Positions 35,196 to 43,936 of a stretch of DNA of 43,936 nucleotides are shown in pieces. Under the pieces are notes generated by a model, which saw nothing but the letters and a program-made list of their open reading frames with translations, was not told the origin of the DNA and searched no databases. This DNA comes from Candidatus Kaiserbacteria bacterium (GTDB taxonomy: Bacteria; Patescibacteriota; Minisyncoccia; Phycocordibacterales; UBA2100), in contig JAQBRI010000010.1 of NCBI GenBank assembly GCA_028286585.1, positions 1 to 43,936 of the forward strand, read 5' to 3'. The position numbers and the translations under genes are program-made. Position 1 is the first letter of the stretch, and every line of letters begins with the position of its first letter.

Positions 35196-36035
35196 ATGAA
35201 GACAATTTCAAAACATATTCTCATAGTCATTGTTGCCATATTTGCATGCATTGGCGTGCTTTTTAGTCTTGTATTTATTGGTATGCAATTTGGCATCTTT
35301 GATGTGCGGGGCACTATCGCCGATAGAAATGCATTCTTTGGACCTGCTGCGAGCAGTAGTCCGGTATGTGTCGACACCAAAAAACAAATCTGTGATTGGA
35401 CAGAGACTCCCGAATGGGCGGTTATCAAGGCGGGATTTCTCAAGGACCAAACTATTATCGAAAGGGTAAGTACAGAAACGGGTGTGCCGCCACGAATCAT
35501 CGCGTCTGTTGTTGTGCCAGAGCAGATTCGCTTTTTTACCTCAGAGCGTGAAATATTTAAACGATATTTTGAACCACTCAAAATATTGGGCTCCATGAGT
35601 AAGTTTTCTTTGGGTATTTCGGGTATCAAACAAGATACGGCAAGTATGATCGAGGAATTTGCGGCAAGTACAACATCTGCGTTTTATCCTGGTCCAGAAA
35701 TGTCGGCACTTATAGTGTATCCGACTTCGGTCACCGATCGCAATGCAGAACTTTTTAATCGTCTGACAGATGCAAAGAATCACTACTATTCATACCTGTA
35801 TACTGCGATCTACATAAAGGAGATAGAAGCACAATGGAAAAACGCCGGATATGACATCAGTCAAAATCCCGGTGTTATCACTACACTTTTTAATATCGGT
35901 TTTCAAAACTCGCACCCAAATGCAAATCCAGAATCAGGCGGATCTCCCGTCACAACTGGTGGAACCGTTTATAACTATGGAAAACTTGGAACCAATTTTT
36001 ATAATTCCAACGAACTCCCGATGTTTTCAAAATAA
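35196..36035 (+). CDS. Membrane-anchored hypothetical protein, possibly lysozyme-like fold
   Basis: N-terminal TM; GVPPRIIASVVVPEQIRFF...MSKFSLGISGIKQDTASMIEEF...GVITTLFNIGF. Confidence 0.55.
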   Translation: MKTISKHILIVIVAIFACIGVLFSLVFIGMQFGIFDVRGTIADRNAFFGPAASSSPVCVDTKKQICDWTETPEWAVIKAGFLKDQTIIERVSTETGVPPRIIASVVVPEQIRFFTSEREIFKRYFEPLKILGSMSKFSLGISGIKQDTASMIEEFAASTTSAFYPGPEMSALIVYPTSVTDRNAELFNRLTDAKNHYYSYLYTAIYIKEIEAQWKNAGYDISQNPGVITTLFNIGFQNSHPNANPESGGSPVTTGGTVYNYGKLGTNFYNSNELPMFSK

Positions 36036-36056
36036 GTACCGCGTATCACAAGTAAG

Positions 36057-36737
36057 TTACGCGCGGGAGAGCGCGATACAGGTAACAGTGCAGCGTGTTT
36101 GTCTCAGTGTTTTTGCTGCTTCGGATAATGTCGCGCCCGTTGTTGTCACATCGTCGATAAGATACACATGTGTGTCATAGAGTGCGGCTGGATTATTTAC
36201 TGTGAAAGCATTCTTGAGATTGGTTAATCGTGCGGCCCGTCGCAATTGCGCTTGTGGTGTTGTCGCACGAGTTCGAACAAGAGTGTTGTGTACTATTCGT
36301 GCGCTCGTTCCGTCTCGCAAATGCATCGGAAGCGTATTACAAATGCGTTCCATTTGATTAAACCCACGTTCGCGCACGCGCGATGCATGCAGTGGCATTG
36401 GAATGATAAGAATTTGCCGCGGAGAGAAGGTCCGAGCAGACTGAATTTCTTCTTCTAAATAATCTGCAAGAATACGTCCGCACAACTGGCTTGCGCGGCC
36501 GCTTTGTTCGAATTTAAGTGCGGTAATTATATCTTTTACAAATGGCGCATGATATGACATAAGTGTAGTCACTTCGTTTGAAAGTACACTGCGCACTTGT
36601 GGTGCGACGGTTAGCTGATGCACACGAATCTTTGCAATGCGCGCAGTATTTTTTCGTGGAGGAGCGATGACATCAAGCATCATCCTGTACATCTGCGCAC
36701 CATACAATACTATTTTTTTGCCGTGACCCCACAACAT
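36057..36737 (-). CDS. ComF-family phosphoribosyltransferase-like protein
   Basis: HVYLIDDVTTTGATLSEAAKTLRQTRC; start at 36737 preferred because MRYTCH translates a -10 box. Confidence 0.82.
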   Translation of the reverse strand: MLWGHGKKIVLYGAQMYRMMLDVIAPPRKNTARIAKIRVHQLTVAPQVRSVLSNEVTTLMSYHAPFVKDIITALKFEQSGRASQLCGRILADYLEEEIQSARTFSPRQILIIPMPLHASRVRERGFNQMERICNTLPMHLRDGTSARIVHNTLVRTRATTPQAQLRRAARLTNLKNAFTVNNPAALYDTHVYLIDDVTTTGATLSEAAKTLRQTRCTVTCIALSRA

Positions 36738-36817
36738 GTGACAAGTATATCGCACTCATCCACCGTCGTTGATTTTTTTACTACACTCGATTGTGTACGA
36801 TGTTATACTATTAGGTA

Positions 36818-37963
36818 ATGCCGTTCTTACAATCACTCATTAGTTCAGTTACATCGCTTGGGCATAAAAACGCAGCGAGTGTGGTGGGAGTTGATATAGG
36901 TTCATCTTCTATTAAAGTTGTTCAGCTTCGTTCTTCGCGAGGAGTTGCAATACTCGAGACATATGGAGAGATTGCACTCGGTCCATATGGCAAGCAGCCG
37001 ATAGGCAAAGTAGTTAAACTTTCTTCGGAACAGCTTGGGGAAGCGCTTCGCGACCTTCTTAAAGAAGCAAATGTAACAACACACGAAGGCAGCATGTCCG
37101 TCTCTTTCTCGAGTACGATGATGACCGTTGTGGAATTACCAAAAGTTGGCGCCGAAGCGCTTAAGCGCATAATTCCACTCGAGGCGCGCAAATATGTACC
37201 GGTTCCGATTTCGGAAGTAACGCTTGATTGGTTTGTTATTCCCGAAGATGAGGTCGGAAAGAGCGCTTTTGATGTGCTTACCAAAGACAAAGATACGAAA
37301 CTAAAAGGCCAAGAGGTGTTGCTTGTCGCCATTCAAAACGCGATGCTCCAAAATATGCAGTCTATTAGTAGTGCGGTTGGACTCACTGTCGATTTTTATG
37401 AAATTGAAGTATTCAGCGCAATTCGCGCATCATTTGAGCACGGGATCGCACCAATGGCGTTTGTGGATATTGGTGCTGGAACGACCAAGGTCTATATAGT
37501 AGAGCGAGGCATTGTGCGACTCACACACCTCATCATGGTAGGCGGGCAACAAATGACAGAAACACTGGGGCATGCAATGAGTTGGGAATTTGAAAAAGCC
37601 GAACGAGTCAAGCGCGAAAACGGGCTCATCGACAACACTGCGTACTCGCGTACCGAGAACGATCAAATCCAATCCGTATTGTTATCAACACTCTCTCGTG
37701 TGTTTACCGAAGTAAATCGGGTATTATTAAGTTACGGACAACGTTACAATAAAAATATTGCACAGGTTGTCTTGTTGGGAGGGGGAGCATCATTGCCTGG
37801 AATAACAACAGCAGCAAAATCTTCACTCAGCGTCGAGGTGGATATATCGCATCCGTTCACACATACCGAAGCCCCGGCGTTTCTCGATTCTGTGCTTCAA
37901 AGCATTGGTCCTGGTTTTGCCGTCTCTGTCGGCCTCGCATTGCGCAAACTACAACAAAAATAA
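36818..37963 (+). CDS. pilM: Type IV pilus assembly protein PilM
   Basis: SVVGVDIGSSSIKVVQLRSSRGVAILETYGE; AFVDIGAGTTKVYIVERGIVRLTHLIMVGG. Confidence 0.92.
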   Translation: MPFLQSLISSVTSLGHKNAASVVGVDIGSSSIKVVQLRSSRGVAILETYGEIALGPYGKQPIGKVVKLSSEQLGEALRDLLKEANVTTHEGSMSVSFSSTMMTVVELPKVGAEALKRIIPLEARKYVPVPISEVTLDWFVIPEDEVGKSAFDVLTKDKDTKLKGQEVLLVAIQNAMLQNMQSISSAVGLTVDFYEIEVFSAIRASFEHGIAPMAFVDIGAGTTKVYIVERGIVRLTHLIMVGGQQMTETLGHAMSWEFEKAERVKRENGLIDNTAYSRTENDQIQSVLLSTLSRVFTEVNRVLLSYGQRYNKNIAQVVLLGGGASLPGITTAAKSSLSVEVDISHPFTHTEAPAFLDSVLQSIGPGFAVSVGLALRKLQQK

Positions 37964-37966
37964 ATT

Positions 37967-38644
37967 ATGGATACAGGACTTTCATCTTCACTCATTCCTC
38001 ACGAACGCATAACAGCTCCCGGCAACCAGAGTCATCGTGGTGGACTCGAAGATGTTGTACTCCTTTTGGCGATCATTATTCTTGTTGCGTCAGCCGCTCT
38101 TGGCGGAGCGACATTTTTGTATCAACAATTTACAACTACACAGATTTCATCGAAACAGCAATCACTCGAAAATGAGCGCAAGGCACTTGATCCAAGTACT
38201 ATTGATCATCTTGTAAAAGTGAGTCAGCAACTGCAGACAGCGGACTCGCTCCTTACTGCGCATACTGCGCCAAATGCACTTTTTGCTGCACTCAGTCAGG
38301 CGACCTTGCAAACGGTTACTTTCGACGGTATTTCATATAACGCGGATGATCCAAAAAAGATAACCATTTCCATGGGAGGAACAGCGCAAAGCGTCAATTC
38401 GGTAGCATTGCAGGCAGAAGTATTTGCAAAAAACAATATAATCGTCAATCCTATTTTTTCTGGAGTAAATCGTCAGCAAAACGGCGTGCGGTTTAATGTG
38501 ACAGCGCAAATTAATCCAGCCGCTGTGAGTTATGAGCAGCTCGTTGCTGGTTCTGCTGCAGTTCAACAACAAACCACTCCGCAAACTAATCCTGTCCAAA
38601 CTACATCGCCGTTTGGTACGCCACAAAGTGGCGCAACACAATAA
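37967..38644 (+). CDS. PilN-like pilus assembly protein
   Basis: Single TM then coiled coil; position after pilM. Confidence 0.7.
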   Translation: MDTGLSSSLIPHERITAPGNQSHRGGLEDVVLLLAIIILVASAALGGATFLYQQFTTTQISSKQQSLENERKALDPSTIDHLVKVSQQLQTADSLLTAHTAPNALFAALSQATLQTVTFDGISYNADDPKKITISMGGTAQSVNSVALQAEVFAKNNIIVNPIFSGVNRQQNGVRFNVTAQINPAAVSYEQLVAGSAAVQQQTTPQTNPVQTTSPFGTPQSGATQ

Positions 38645-38646
38645 CT

Positions 38647-39210
38647 ATGAAATTTATCTACGCAGGTATCGCAGTCATTCTCGCCGGAGTAGTCTTCTTT
38701 ATGTATACAAAACCTACGTATGATGCAATGCAGGCAAACCAAACTCTGGTGAATCAGTACGATGTTGCACTTAATAAGGTGGCCGAACTTGATAAGGTTC
38801 GTGACAAACTCCTGCAGCAAAACAATTCGTTTGATCCTGCAAATCTCGATCGCCTTCAAAAACTCATCCCAGATCATGTTGATAATATTGCGCTCATCCT
38901 TGATATTGATGGTATTGCGAGCAGATATGGCATGGCATTACAAAATATAGATGTAGGAGGAGGTACTAGTGCTGCTTCAACTGACACGGCCATCCATTCT
39001 TCGGGGGCACAGTACAATTCAATCACGATGCATTTTACTGTACAGGGTTCATACGACACATTGCTTGCGTTTATGGGTGATTTGCAATCAAGTCTTCGCC
39101 TGGTGGATATTCAATCTTTCTCGCTTTTCCCAGGCACCACGCAGACTCCCGGATCAAATACACGCATATACGCGCTCTCTATCACGCTCAGAACATACTG
39201 GATTAAGTAA
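38647..39210 (+). CDS. PilO-like pilus assembly protein
   Basis: N-terminal TM; PDHVDNIALILDIDGIASRYGMALQNIDV; position after PilN. Confidence 0.75.
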   Translation: MKFIYAGIAVILAGVVFFMYTKPTYDAMQANQTLVNQYDVALNKVAELDKVRDKLLQQNNSFDPANLDRLQKLIPDHVDNIALILDIDGIASRYGMALQNIDVGGGTSAASTDTAIHSSGAQYNSITMHFTVQGSYDTLLAFMGDLQSSLRLVDIQSFSLFPGTTQTPGSNTRIYALSITLRTYWIK

Positions 39211-39217
39211 CAATATT

Positions 39218-39616
39218 ATGGAAGCTCTCTTCAAAAACAAAATCATTCTTGCCGGTATCGTAATCGCAATTGTTACGGTTGCATGGTTTACGCTCGGCTC
39301 ATCGTCGCAAAGCGGGGGAGTTCTTCAATCCGCGGGAACTGCGGGAGACTCAGGCACAACCGGAAGCGATCTTATCCAGACACTCACAAATCTAGAAACG
39401 GTTTCGCTCGATGCTCCCATATTTACAGATCCGGCATTTTTGAGTCTCAAGGATTTTTCACGACAAATTGTTGCAGAGCCGACTGGACGACATGATCCAT
39501 TTGCGCCATTGGGCAACGATACGACGGGAGCGGGAACAGTGCAGGCTCCACCACAAGCGTCTTCAACAAGTTCAACAACGCTGCGCAGTGGTACGAATAG
39601 TTCAACGGCGCAATAA
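39218..39616 (+). CDS. Small membrane-anchored protein in PilP position
   Basis: MEALFKNKIILAGIVIAIVTVAWFTLG...GRHDPFAPLGND (PilP-like RDPF motif). Confidence 0.6.
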   Translation: MEALFKNKIILAGIVIAIVTVAWFTLGSSSQSGGVLQSAGTAGDSGTTGSDLIQTLTNLETVSLDAPIFTDPAFLSLKDFSRQIVAEPTGRHDPFAPLGNDTTGAGTVQAPPQASSTSSTTLRSGTNSSTAQ

Positions 39617-39621
39617 ATCAT

Positions 39622-41355
39622 ATGGCAGATACCCCTTCCCAGTCTGATCAGAAAGGAGCTTCAACGGTACGACAATCCGGAGTACCCATGCGCTCGATTG
39701 GCGACGAAAGTATTCCTTATGATGTACTTCGATATATTCCCGAAGAATCTGCCGAGCATTACAAAATAGCACCGCTTGCAACAACACTTGAAGGCGTGCT
39801 AGAGGTTGGAATGGTAGATCCAGAGGATATGAATGCCGCGGATGCACTCAACTTTATTGCGCGTGCAACAGGAATGCCGTTCAAAGTGTTTCAAATTTCG
39901 CAGGAAGATTTTCAAAAAATAATTACCAAGTATCGAGGATTGGGAGGTGATGTAGATCGCGCAGTGTCCGAAATGCAAACCGAGCAAACGACTACCAAAA
40001 AGAGTGAGAGTACCAAAAAAGATGAAGCAGTGTTTGGGCTAGAAAATACTCCGCTTGATCTGGATGATCCAACCATCATGGTACATCGCGACGGGTCGGC
40101 AAACAAAAATATTCAGGAAGATGCACCAGCAATCAAGATTGTCTCGACAATCTTGCGCTATGCAATCGACGGCAAAGCATCCGATATTCATATTGAACCG
40201 CAATCCAATGGTGTACGCGTGCGATACCGTGTCGACGGTGATTTGCACACGAGTGTATTGTTGCCAACCAACACACACCGCGCCATTACCGCGCGCGTAA
40301 AAGTGCTCGCGTCACTTCGATTGGATGAGACGCGCAAGCCACAGGACGGTCGTTTTTCCGCATCGATTGATTCTCGACCGATCGACTTTCGTGTATCAAC
40401 ATTTCCTACGTATAACGGAGAAAAGATTGTTATGCGTATTCTTGATCGTGATCAGGGATTTCGTACGCTCGACAAGATTGGTCTTACTAAGCGCAATGAA
40501 ATGCTCATGAAAAAGGCGATAGAGCGGCCACACGGACTTATTCTCGTTTCAGGACCAACGGGTAGTGGTAAATCATCAACCCTGTACTCGATGCTCGCCT
40601 CAATCGATCGTGAGCACAAAAATATTCTTTCACTCGAAGACCCGGTTGAATATTATATGGATGGTGTAGCGCAATCACAGGTGCGGCCGGAAATCGGGTA
40701 TACATTTGCCACAGGACTTCGCACCACATTGCGACAAGACCCAGATGTGATCATGGTGGGAGAAATCCGCGATGGTGAAACCGCGCAGCTTGCGATCCAG
40801 GCTGCACTTACTGGTCACTTGGTTTTGTCTACCATTCACACCAACGACTCTGTTGGTACTATTTCGCGCCTCATTAATATGGGTGTCGAACCGTATCTTA
40901 TTCCACCGGTACTTATCCTGTCGATCGCACAGCGTTTGATGCGTACGCTTGCACCTGGTAGCGGCAAGGAAACCCCGTTGTCACCAAGTGATCGTAAACT
41001 TATTGAACTGCAAACAGCATCGCTTCCTCAGGAATTTCATTTTCCGATTCAGGAGCATACGTATACGCCGGAGCCATCCGAAGGCTATCCAACAGGCATG
41101 AAAGGTCGTATGGCAGTATTTGAAGTGCTCGAAATGTCATCACATCTCGAAAATATCATTCTCACTAATCCAGTTGACTCAGAATTGTTTGCAGCGGCAC
41201 GAAAACAGGGAATGCATACCATGTTTGAGGATGCGCTTCTCAAGTCGTTTGATAAAAAAATTCCTTTCACCGAAGTCGAAAGTCTCAGTAATTCAAAACT
41301 TGAGGATGATCCTGTGATCGAAGAGGTAGTTGATCCACAGGTTGTGCATGCGTAA
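39622..41355 (+). CDS. pilB: Type IV pilus assembly ATPase PilB
   Basis: SDIHIEPQSNGVRVRYRVDGDLH; GPTGSGKSSTLYSML; LRQDPDVIMVGEIRDGETA. Confidence 0.95.
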   Translation: MADTPSQSDQKGASTVRQSGVPMRSIGDESIPYDVLRYIPEESAEHYKIAPLATTLEGVLEVGMVDPEDMNAADALNFIARATGMPFKVFQISQEDFQKIITKYRGLGGDVDRAVSEMQTEQTTTKKSESTKKDEAVFGLENTPLDLDDPTIMVHRDGSANKNIQEDAPAIKIVSTILRYAIDGKASDIHIEPQSNGVRVRYRVDGDLHTSVLLPTNTHRAITARVKVLASLRLDETRKPQDGRFSASIDSRPIDFRVSTFPTYNGEKIVMRILDRDQGFRTLDKIGLTKRNEMLMKKAIERPHGLILVSGPTGSGKSSTLYSMLASIDREHKNILSLEDPVEYYMDGVAQSQVRPEIGYTFATGLRTTLRQDPDVIMVGEIRDGETAQLAIQAALTGHLVLSTIHTNDSVGTISRLINMGVEPYLIPPVLILSIAQRLMRTLAPGSGKETPLSPSDRKLIELQTASLPQEFHFPIQEHTYTPEPSEGYPTGMKGRMAVFEVLEMSSHLENIILTNPVDSELFAAARKQGMHTMFEDALLKSFDKKIPFTEVESLSNSKLEDDPVIEEVVDPQVVHA

Positions 41356-41384
41356 TTGCAAGAAGCACGGTACACTATACAAGT

Positions 41385-42446
41385 ATGGACTACGCACACA
41401 CTCTTAAAACATATTTTACTGCGATCACGCACGAGAATGCATCCGACCTTCACTTTGCTGCAGGAGTTCGTCCGACGATGCGCGTATCAAGTTTATTGGT
41501 TGCGATGGCAAAGGAGCCAATTCTTACACCGGAAGATACACTCAGTTTTCTTAAGGTGATGATTAGCAAGGAACAGCTGGAGCGTTTTAATACTCTGCAA
41601 GAACTTGATTTCGCATACGAAACACTCGAGGGCACTCGCTTTCGCGGCAATGCCTTTTATCAGCGTGGTACGGTTGCAATCGCGCTTCGCCTCATTCAAA
41701 AGCAGATCCGCACCATCGCAGAGTTGAACATGCCTGATGTGTTGCTTTCGTTTGCACGCCGCAACCAGGGATTTTTCTTGGTCGTTGGCCCAACAGGAAG
41801 CGGTAAATCAACAACGCTCGCCGCAATGGTTGATTTGATCAATACCGAGCGAGCAGAACATATTGTTACCATTGAAGATCCGGTTGAATACATATTCGAA
41901 CCAAAGCAATCTGTCATCAACCAGCGCGAAGTACATATTGATACCAAGGATTTTGCATCCGCACTCCAGTCGGCATTTCGTGAAGACATCGATGTACTGC
42001 TGGTGGGTGAAATGCGAGGACCAGAAACAATGGCTGCTGCCGTTACTGCTGCAGAAACAGGTCACTTGGTATTTTCGACGCTTCACACTAATAACGCAGC
42101 ACAAACTATCGATCGTATTATCGACACCTTTCCTGGTCCTCAACAAGATCAAATTCGTTTGCAGCTTTCATCGTCATTGGCAGGCATATTTTCACAACGA
42201 CTCGTGCCTCGCATTTCAGGCGGCCTCATTCCGGCGTACGAATTGCTCATCAACAACACTGCTGTCGCCAATTTGATTCGCGAAAAACGCACACATGAAA
42301 TAGACACGGTTATCGAAACTGGTTCGACCGAAGGAATGGTTGACATGAACCGATCGTTGGCTGAACTAGTTGCGCGCGGAGAGATCACAACCGAAACCGC
42401 GTATCAATATTCCATTAATCCGAACATGCTAAACCGACTTTTGTAA
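41385..42446 (+). CDS. pilT: Type IV pilus retraction ATPase PilT
   Basis: SDLHFAAGVRPTMRV; GPTGSGKSTTLAAMVD; REDIDVLLVGEMRGPETM. Confidence 0.92.
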   Translation: MDYAHTLKTYFTAITHENASDLHFAAGVRPTMRVSSLLVAMAKEPILTPEDTLSFLKVMISKEQLERFNTLQELDFAYETLEGTRFRGNAFYQRGTVAIALRLIQKQIRTIAELNMPDVLLSFARRNQGFFLVVGPTGSGKSTTLAAMVDLINTERAEHIVTIEDPVEYIFEPKQSVINQREVHIDTKDFASALQSAFREDIDVLLVGEMRGPETMAAAVTAAETGHLVFSTLHTNNAAQTIDRIIDTFPGPQQDQIRLQLSSSLAGIFSQRLVPRISGGLIPAYELLINNTAVANLIREKRTHEIDTVIETGSTEGMVDMNRSLAELVARGEITTETAYQYSINPNMLNRLL

Positions 42447-42447
42447 T

Positions 42448-43659
42448 ATGGCTGTCTTTTCATATACTGCAATCGATAGCGACGGTAAGGAGCGAGCGGG
42501 TACTATTGACGCTGTAAACGTTGATCTTGCTATCGGCGCACTGCAACGCCGAAGTCTTATTGTGTCTCGCATTGATGCAACAGAAGCAACTGGTTCGATT
42601 TTTTCGGGAAGCATGGTTTTGTTTGATCATGTCAAAAATGAAGACGTTGTCATGATGTCGCGTCAGATGACGACTCTTTTTGAAGCGCAGGTATCTGCAC
42701 TCCGAGCATTTCGATTGCTGGCATCAGAAGCGCGTACGCCGCTCATGACCAAACATTTGAATGCTGTTGCAGACGATATTCAAGCGGGAAGTCAGATGTC
42801 GGCTGCGATGGCAAAACATCCAGATGTTTTTTCTACATTCTACGTCAACATGGTGCGCGCCGGAGAAGAGTCGGGTAAATTGGATGAAACATTCGCCTTT
42901 CTCGCGTCCTACTTGGAACGTAATTATGAAATTACGCAAAAGGCACGCAATGCCTTAATCTATCCTGCGTTTATCGTTTTCACATTTATCGTGGTCATGA
43001 TACTCATGATGACCTTGGTTGTGCCAAATCTTGCAGTTATGCTCGAAGGACTGAATCAAACACTCCCACTCCCTACGCGCATCGTCATTGGTATTTCATA
43101 CTATTTGCGGCACTATCTTATCGTACTCATTATATTGGTTGTTGCTGCGGGCGCTGGACTGTACCAGGCAGGCCAGTCAAAAAACGGACGCGACATGTTG
43201 TCGCGAGCACGGCTTCAAATTCCGGGAATTGGAGGAATTTATAAAAAGATCTTTCTCTCACGTATTGCGGACAACCTTTCGACAATGCTAAAAAGTGGTA
43301 TCCAAATTTTGCGTGCACTCGAAATCACGGGCGCCGTAGTAGGGGACCCTGTTTTTGAAGAAGTAATGACTGCTGTTGCGCTTGATGTAAAAGGAGGAGC
43401 GCCGCTTTCTGAATCACTCCGCAAACACCCTGAGATTCCGGGCATGATTGTCGCCATGATTAAGATTGGCGAAGAAACTGGTAATGTTGGTAAAATTCTT
43501 GAGACTGTGGCGAACTATTATCGTCGCGAAGTTGATAATGCAGTTGACACGATGGTTGACCTCATCGAGCCTATTATGATCGTGAGTCTCGCGCTTGGCG
43601 TCGGTGTCCTTTTGACAGCTGTGCTGATGCCGATCTACAACGTCGCCTCCTCGTTTTAA
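42448..43659 (+). CDS. pilC: Type IV pilus inner-membrane platform protein PilC
   Basis: MAVFSYTAIDSDGKERAGTIDAVN; ESGKLDETFAFLASYLERNYEITQKARNALIYPAFIV. Confidence 0.94.
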   Translation: MAVFSYTAIDSDGKERAGTIDAVNVDLAIGALQRRSLIVSRIDATEATGSIFSGSMVLFDHVKNEDVVMMSRQMTTLFEAQVSALRAFRLLASEARTPLMTKHLNAVADDIQAGSQMSAAMAKHPDVFSTFYVNMVRAGEESGKLDETFAFLASYLERNYEITQKARNALIYPAFIVFTFIVVMILMMTLVVPNLAVMLEGLNQTLPLPTRIVIGISYYLRHYLIVLIILVVAAGAGLYQAGQSKNGRDMLSRARLQIPGIGGIYKKIFLSRIADNLSTMLKSGIQILRALEITGAVVGDPVFEEVMTAVALDVKGGAPLSESLRKHPEIPGMIVAMIKIGEETGNVGKILETVANYYRREVDNAVDTMVDLIEPIMIVSLALGVGVLLTAVLMPIYNVASSF

Positions 43660-43720
43660 AAACTGGCGCACTGCAGTAAAAAAGTTGTGAATAAAAAAGG
43701 ACTTAGGCCTTTTACAATGC

Positions 43721-43726
43721 TATAAT
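43721..43726 (+). promoter_or_regulatory. Extended -10 (TGcTATAAT) 11 nt upstream of ATG
   Basis: caaTGcTATAATtactgcaaactATG. Confidence 0.6.
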
Positions 43727-43737
43727 TACTGCAAACT

Positions 43738-43936
43738 ATGAAGTCTTTCTATGTCAAGATCGTGAAGCGAATAAATGTCACAGGAACACTCTCTGCACTC
43801 ATACTCCTCCTTTCCCCATCCCTCACCTTCGCAGTTTCCTACACCCCCGGCCAAACGCTTGACCCCGCCTGTCTTCCTACCGACTCCACCTGTCAGGTCA
43901 TCAACACCAACGTCGTAGCTGCGAACTTCACCGCAA
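43738..43936 (+). CDS. N-terminal fragment of large secreted surface protein (partial at window end)
   Basis: Signal peptide MKSFYVKIVKRINVTGTLSALILLLSPSLTFAVSYTPGQTLDPACLPTDSTCQVINTNVVAANFTA... Confidence 0.6.
   Translation, partial: MKSFYVKIVKRINVTGTLSALILLLSPSLTFAVSYTPGQTLDPACLPTDSTCQVINTNVVAANFTA

Noticed and set aside
36902-37332. Minus-strand ORFs within pilM
   Set aside because: Antisense to conserved pilM; compositional artefacts.

Overview
This looks like a chromosomal segment of an ultra-small Patescibacteria/CPR (Parcubacteria-like) bacterium; the taxon is inferred from gene content and style, with no database search run. Housekeeping genes: ndk, beta-CASP nuclease, infC-rpmI-rplT, smpB-ssrA, ftsH, pyrC, pyrD, malic enzyme, recG, dnaA, and a pilM-N-O-P?-B-T-C type IV pilus operon. 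There are three tRNAs and one tmRNA. Both window ends lie inside what looks like one family of large surface proteins. Best candidates for something undescribed: (1) a roughly 5.8 kb integrated element abutting the 3' end of ssrA. It carries a large serine recombinase whose ORF runs into antisense ssrA, a TerS-like protein, a stand-alone FtsK-gamma-like wHTH protein and divergent structured leader RNAs, so it resembles a phage satellite. (2) A repeated twin-hairpin element with invariant UACU loops and compensatory stem changes (3 copies), plus a separate covarying three-way-junction element (2 copies). (3) A very common leaderless promoter layout, with an extended -10 ending 6-8 nt before the ATG. 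(4) Unusual tRNAs: Ile(UAU), and Ser(ACU) in addition to a canonical Ser(GCU).
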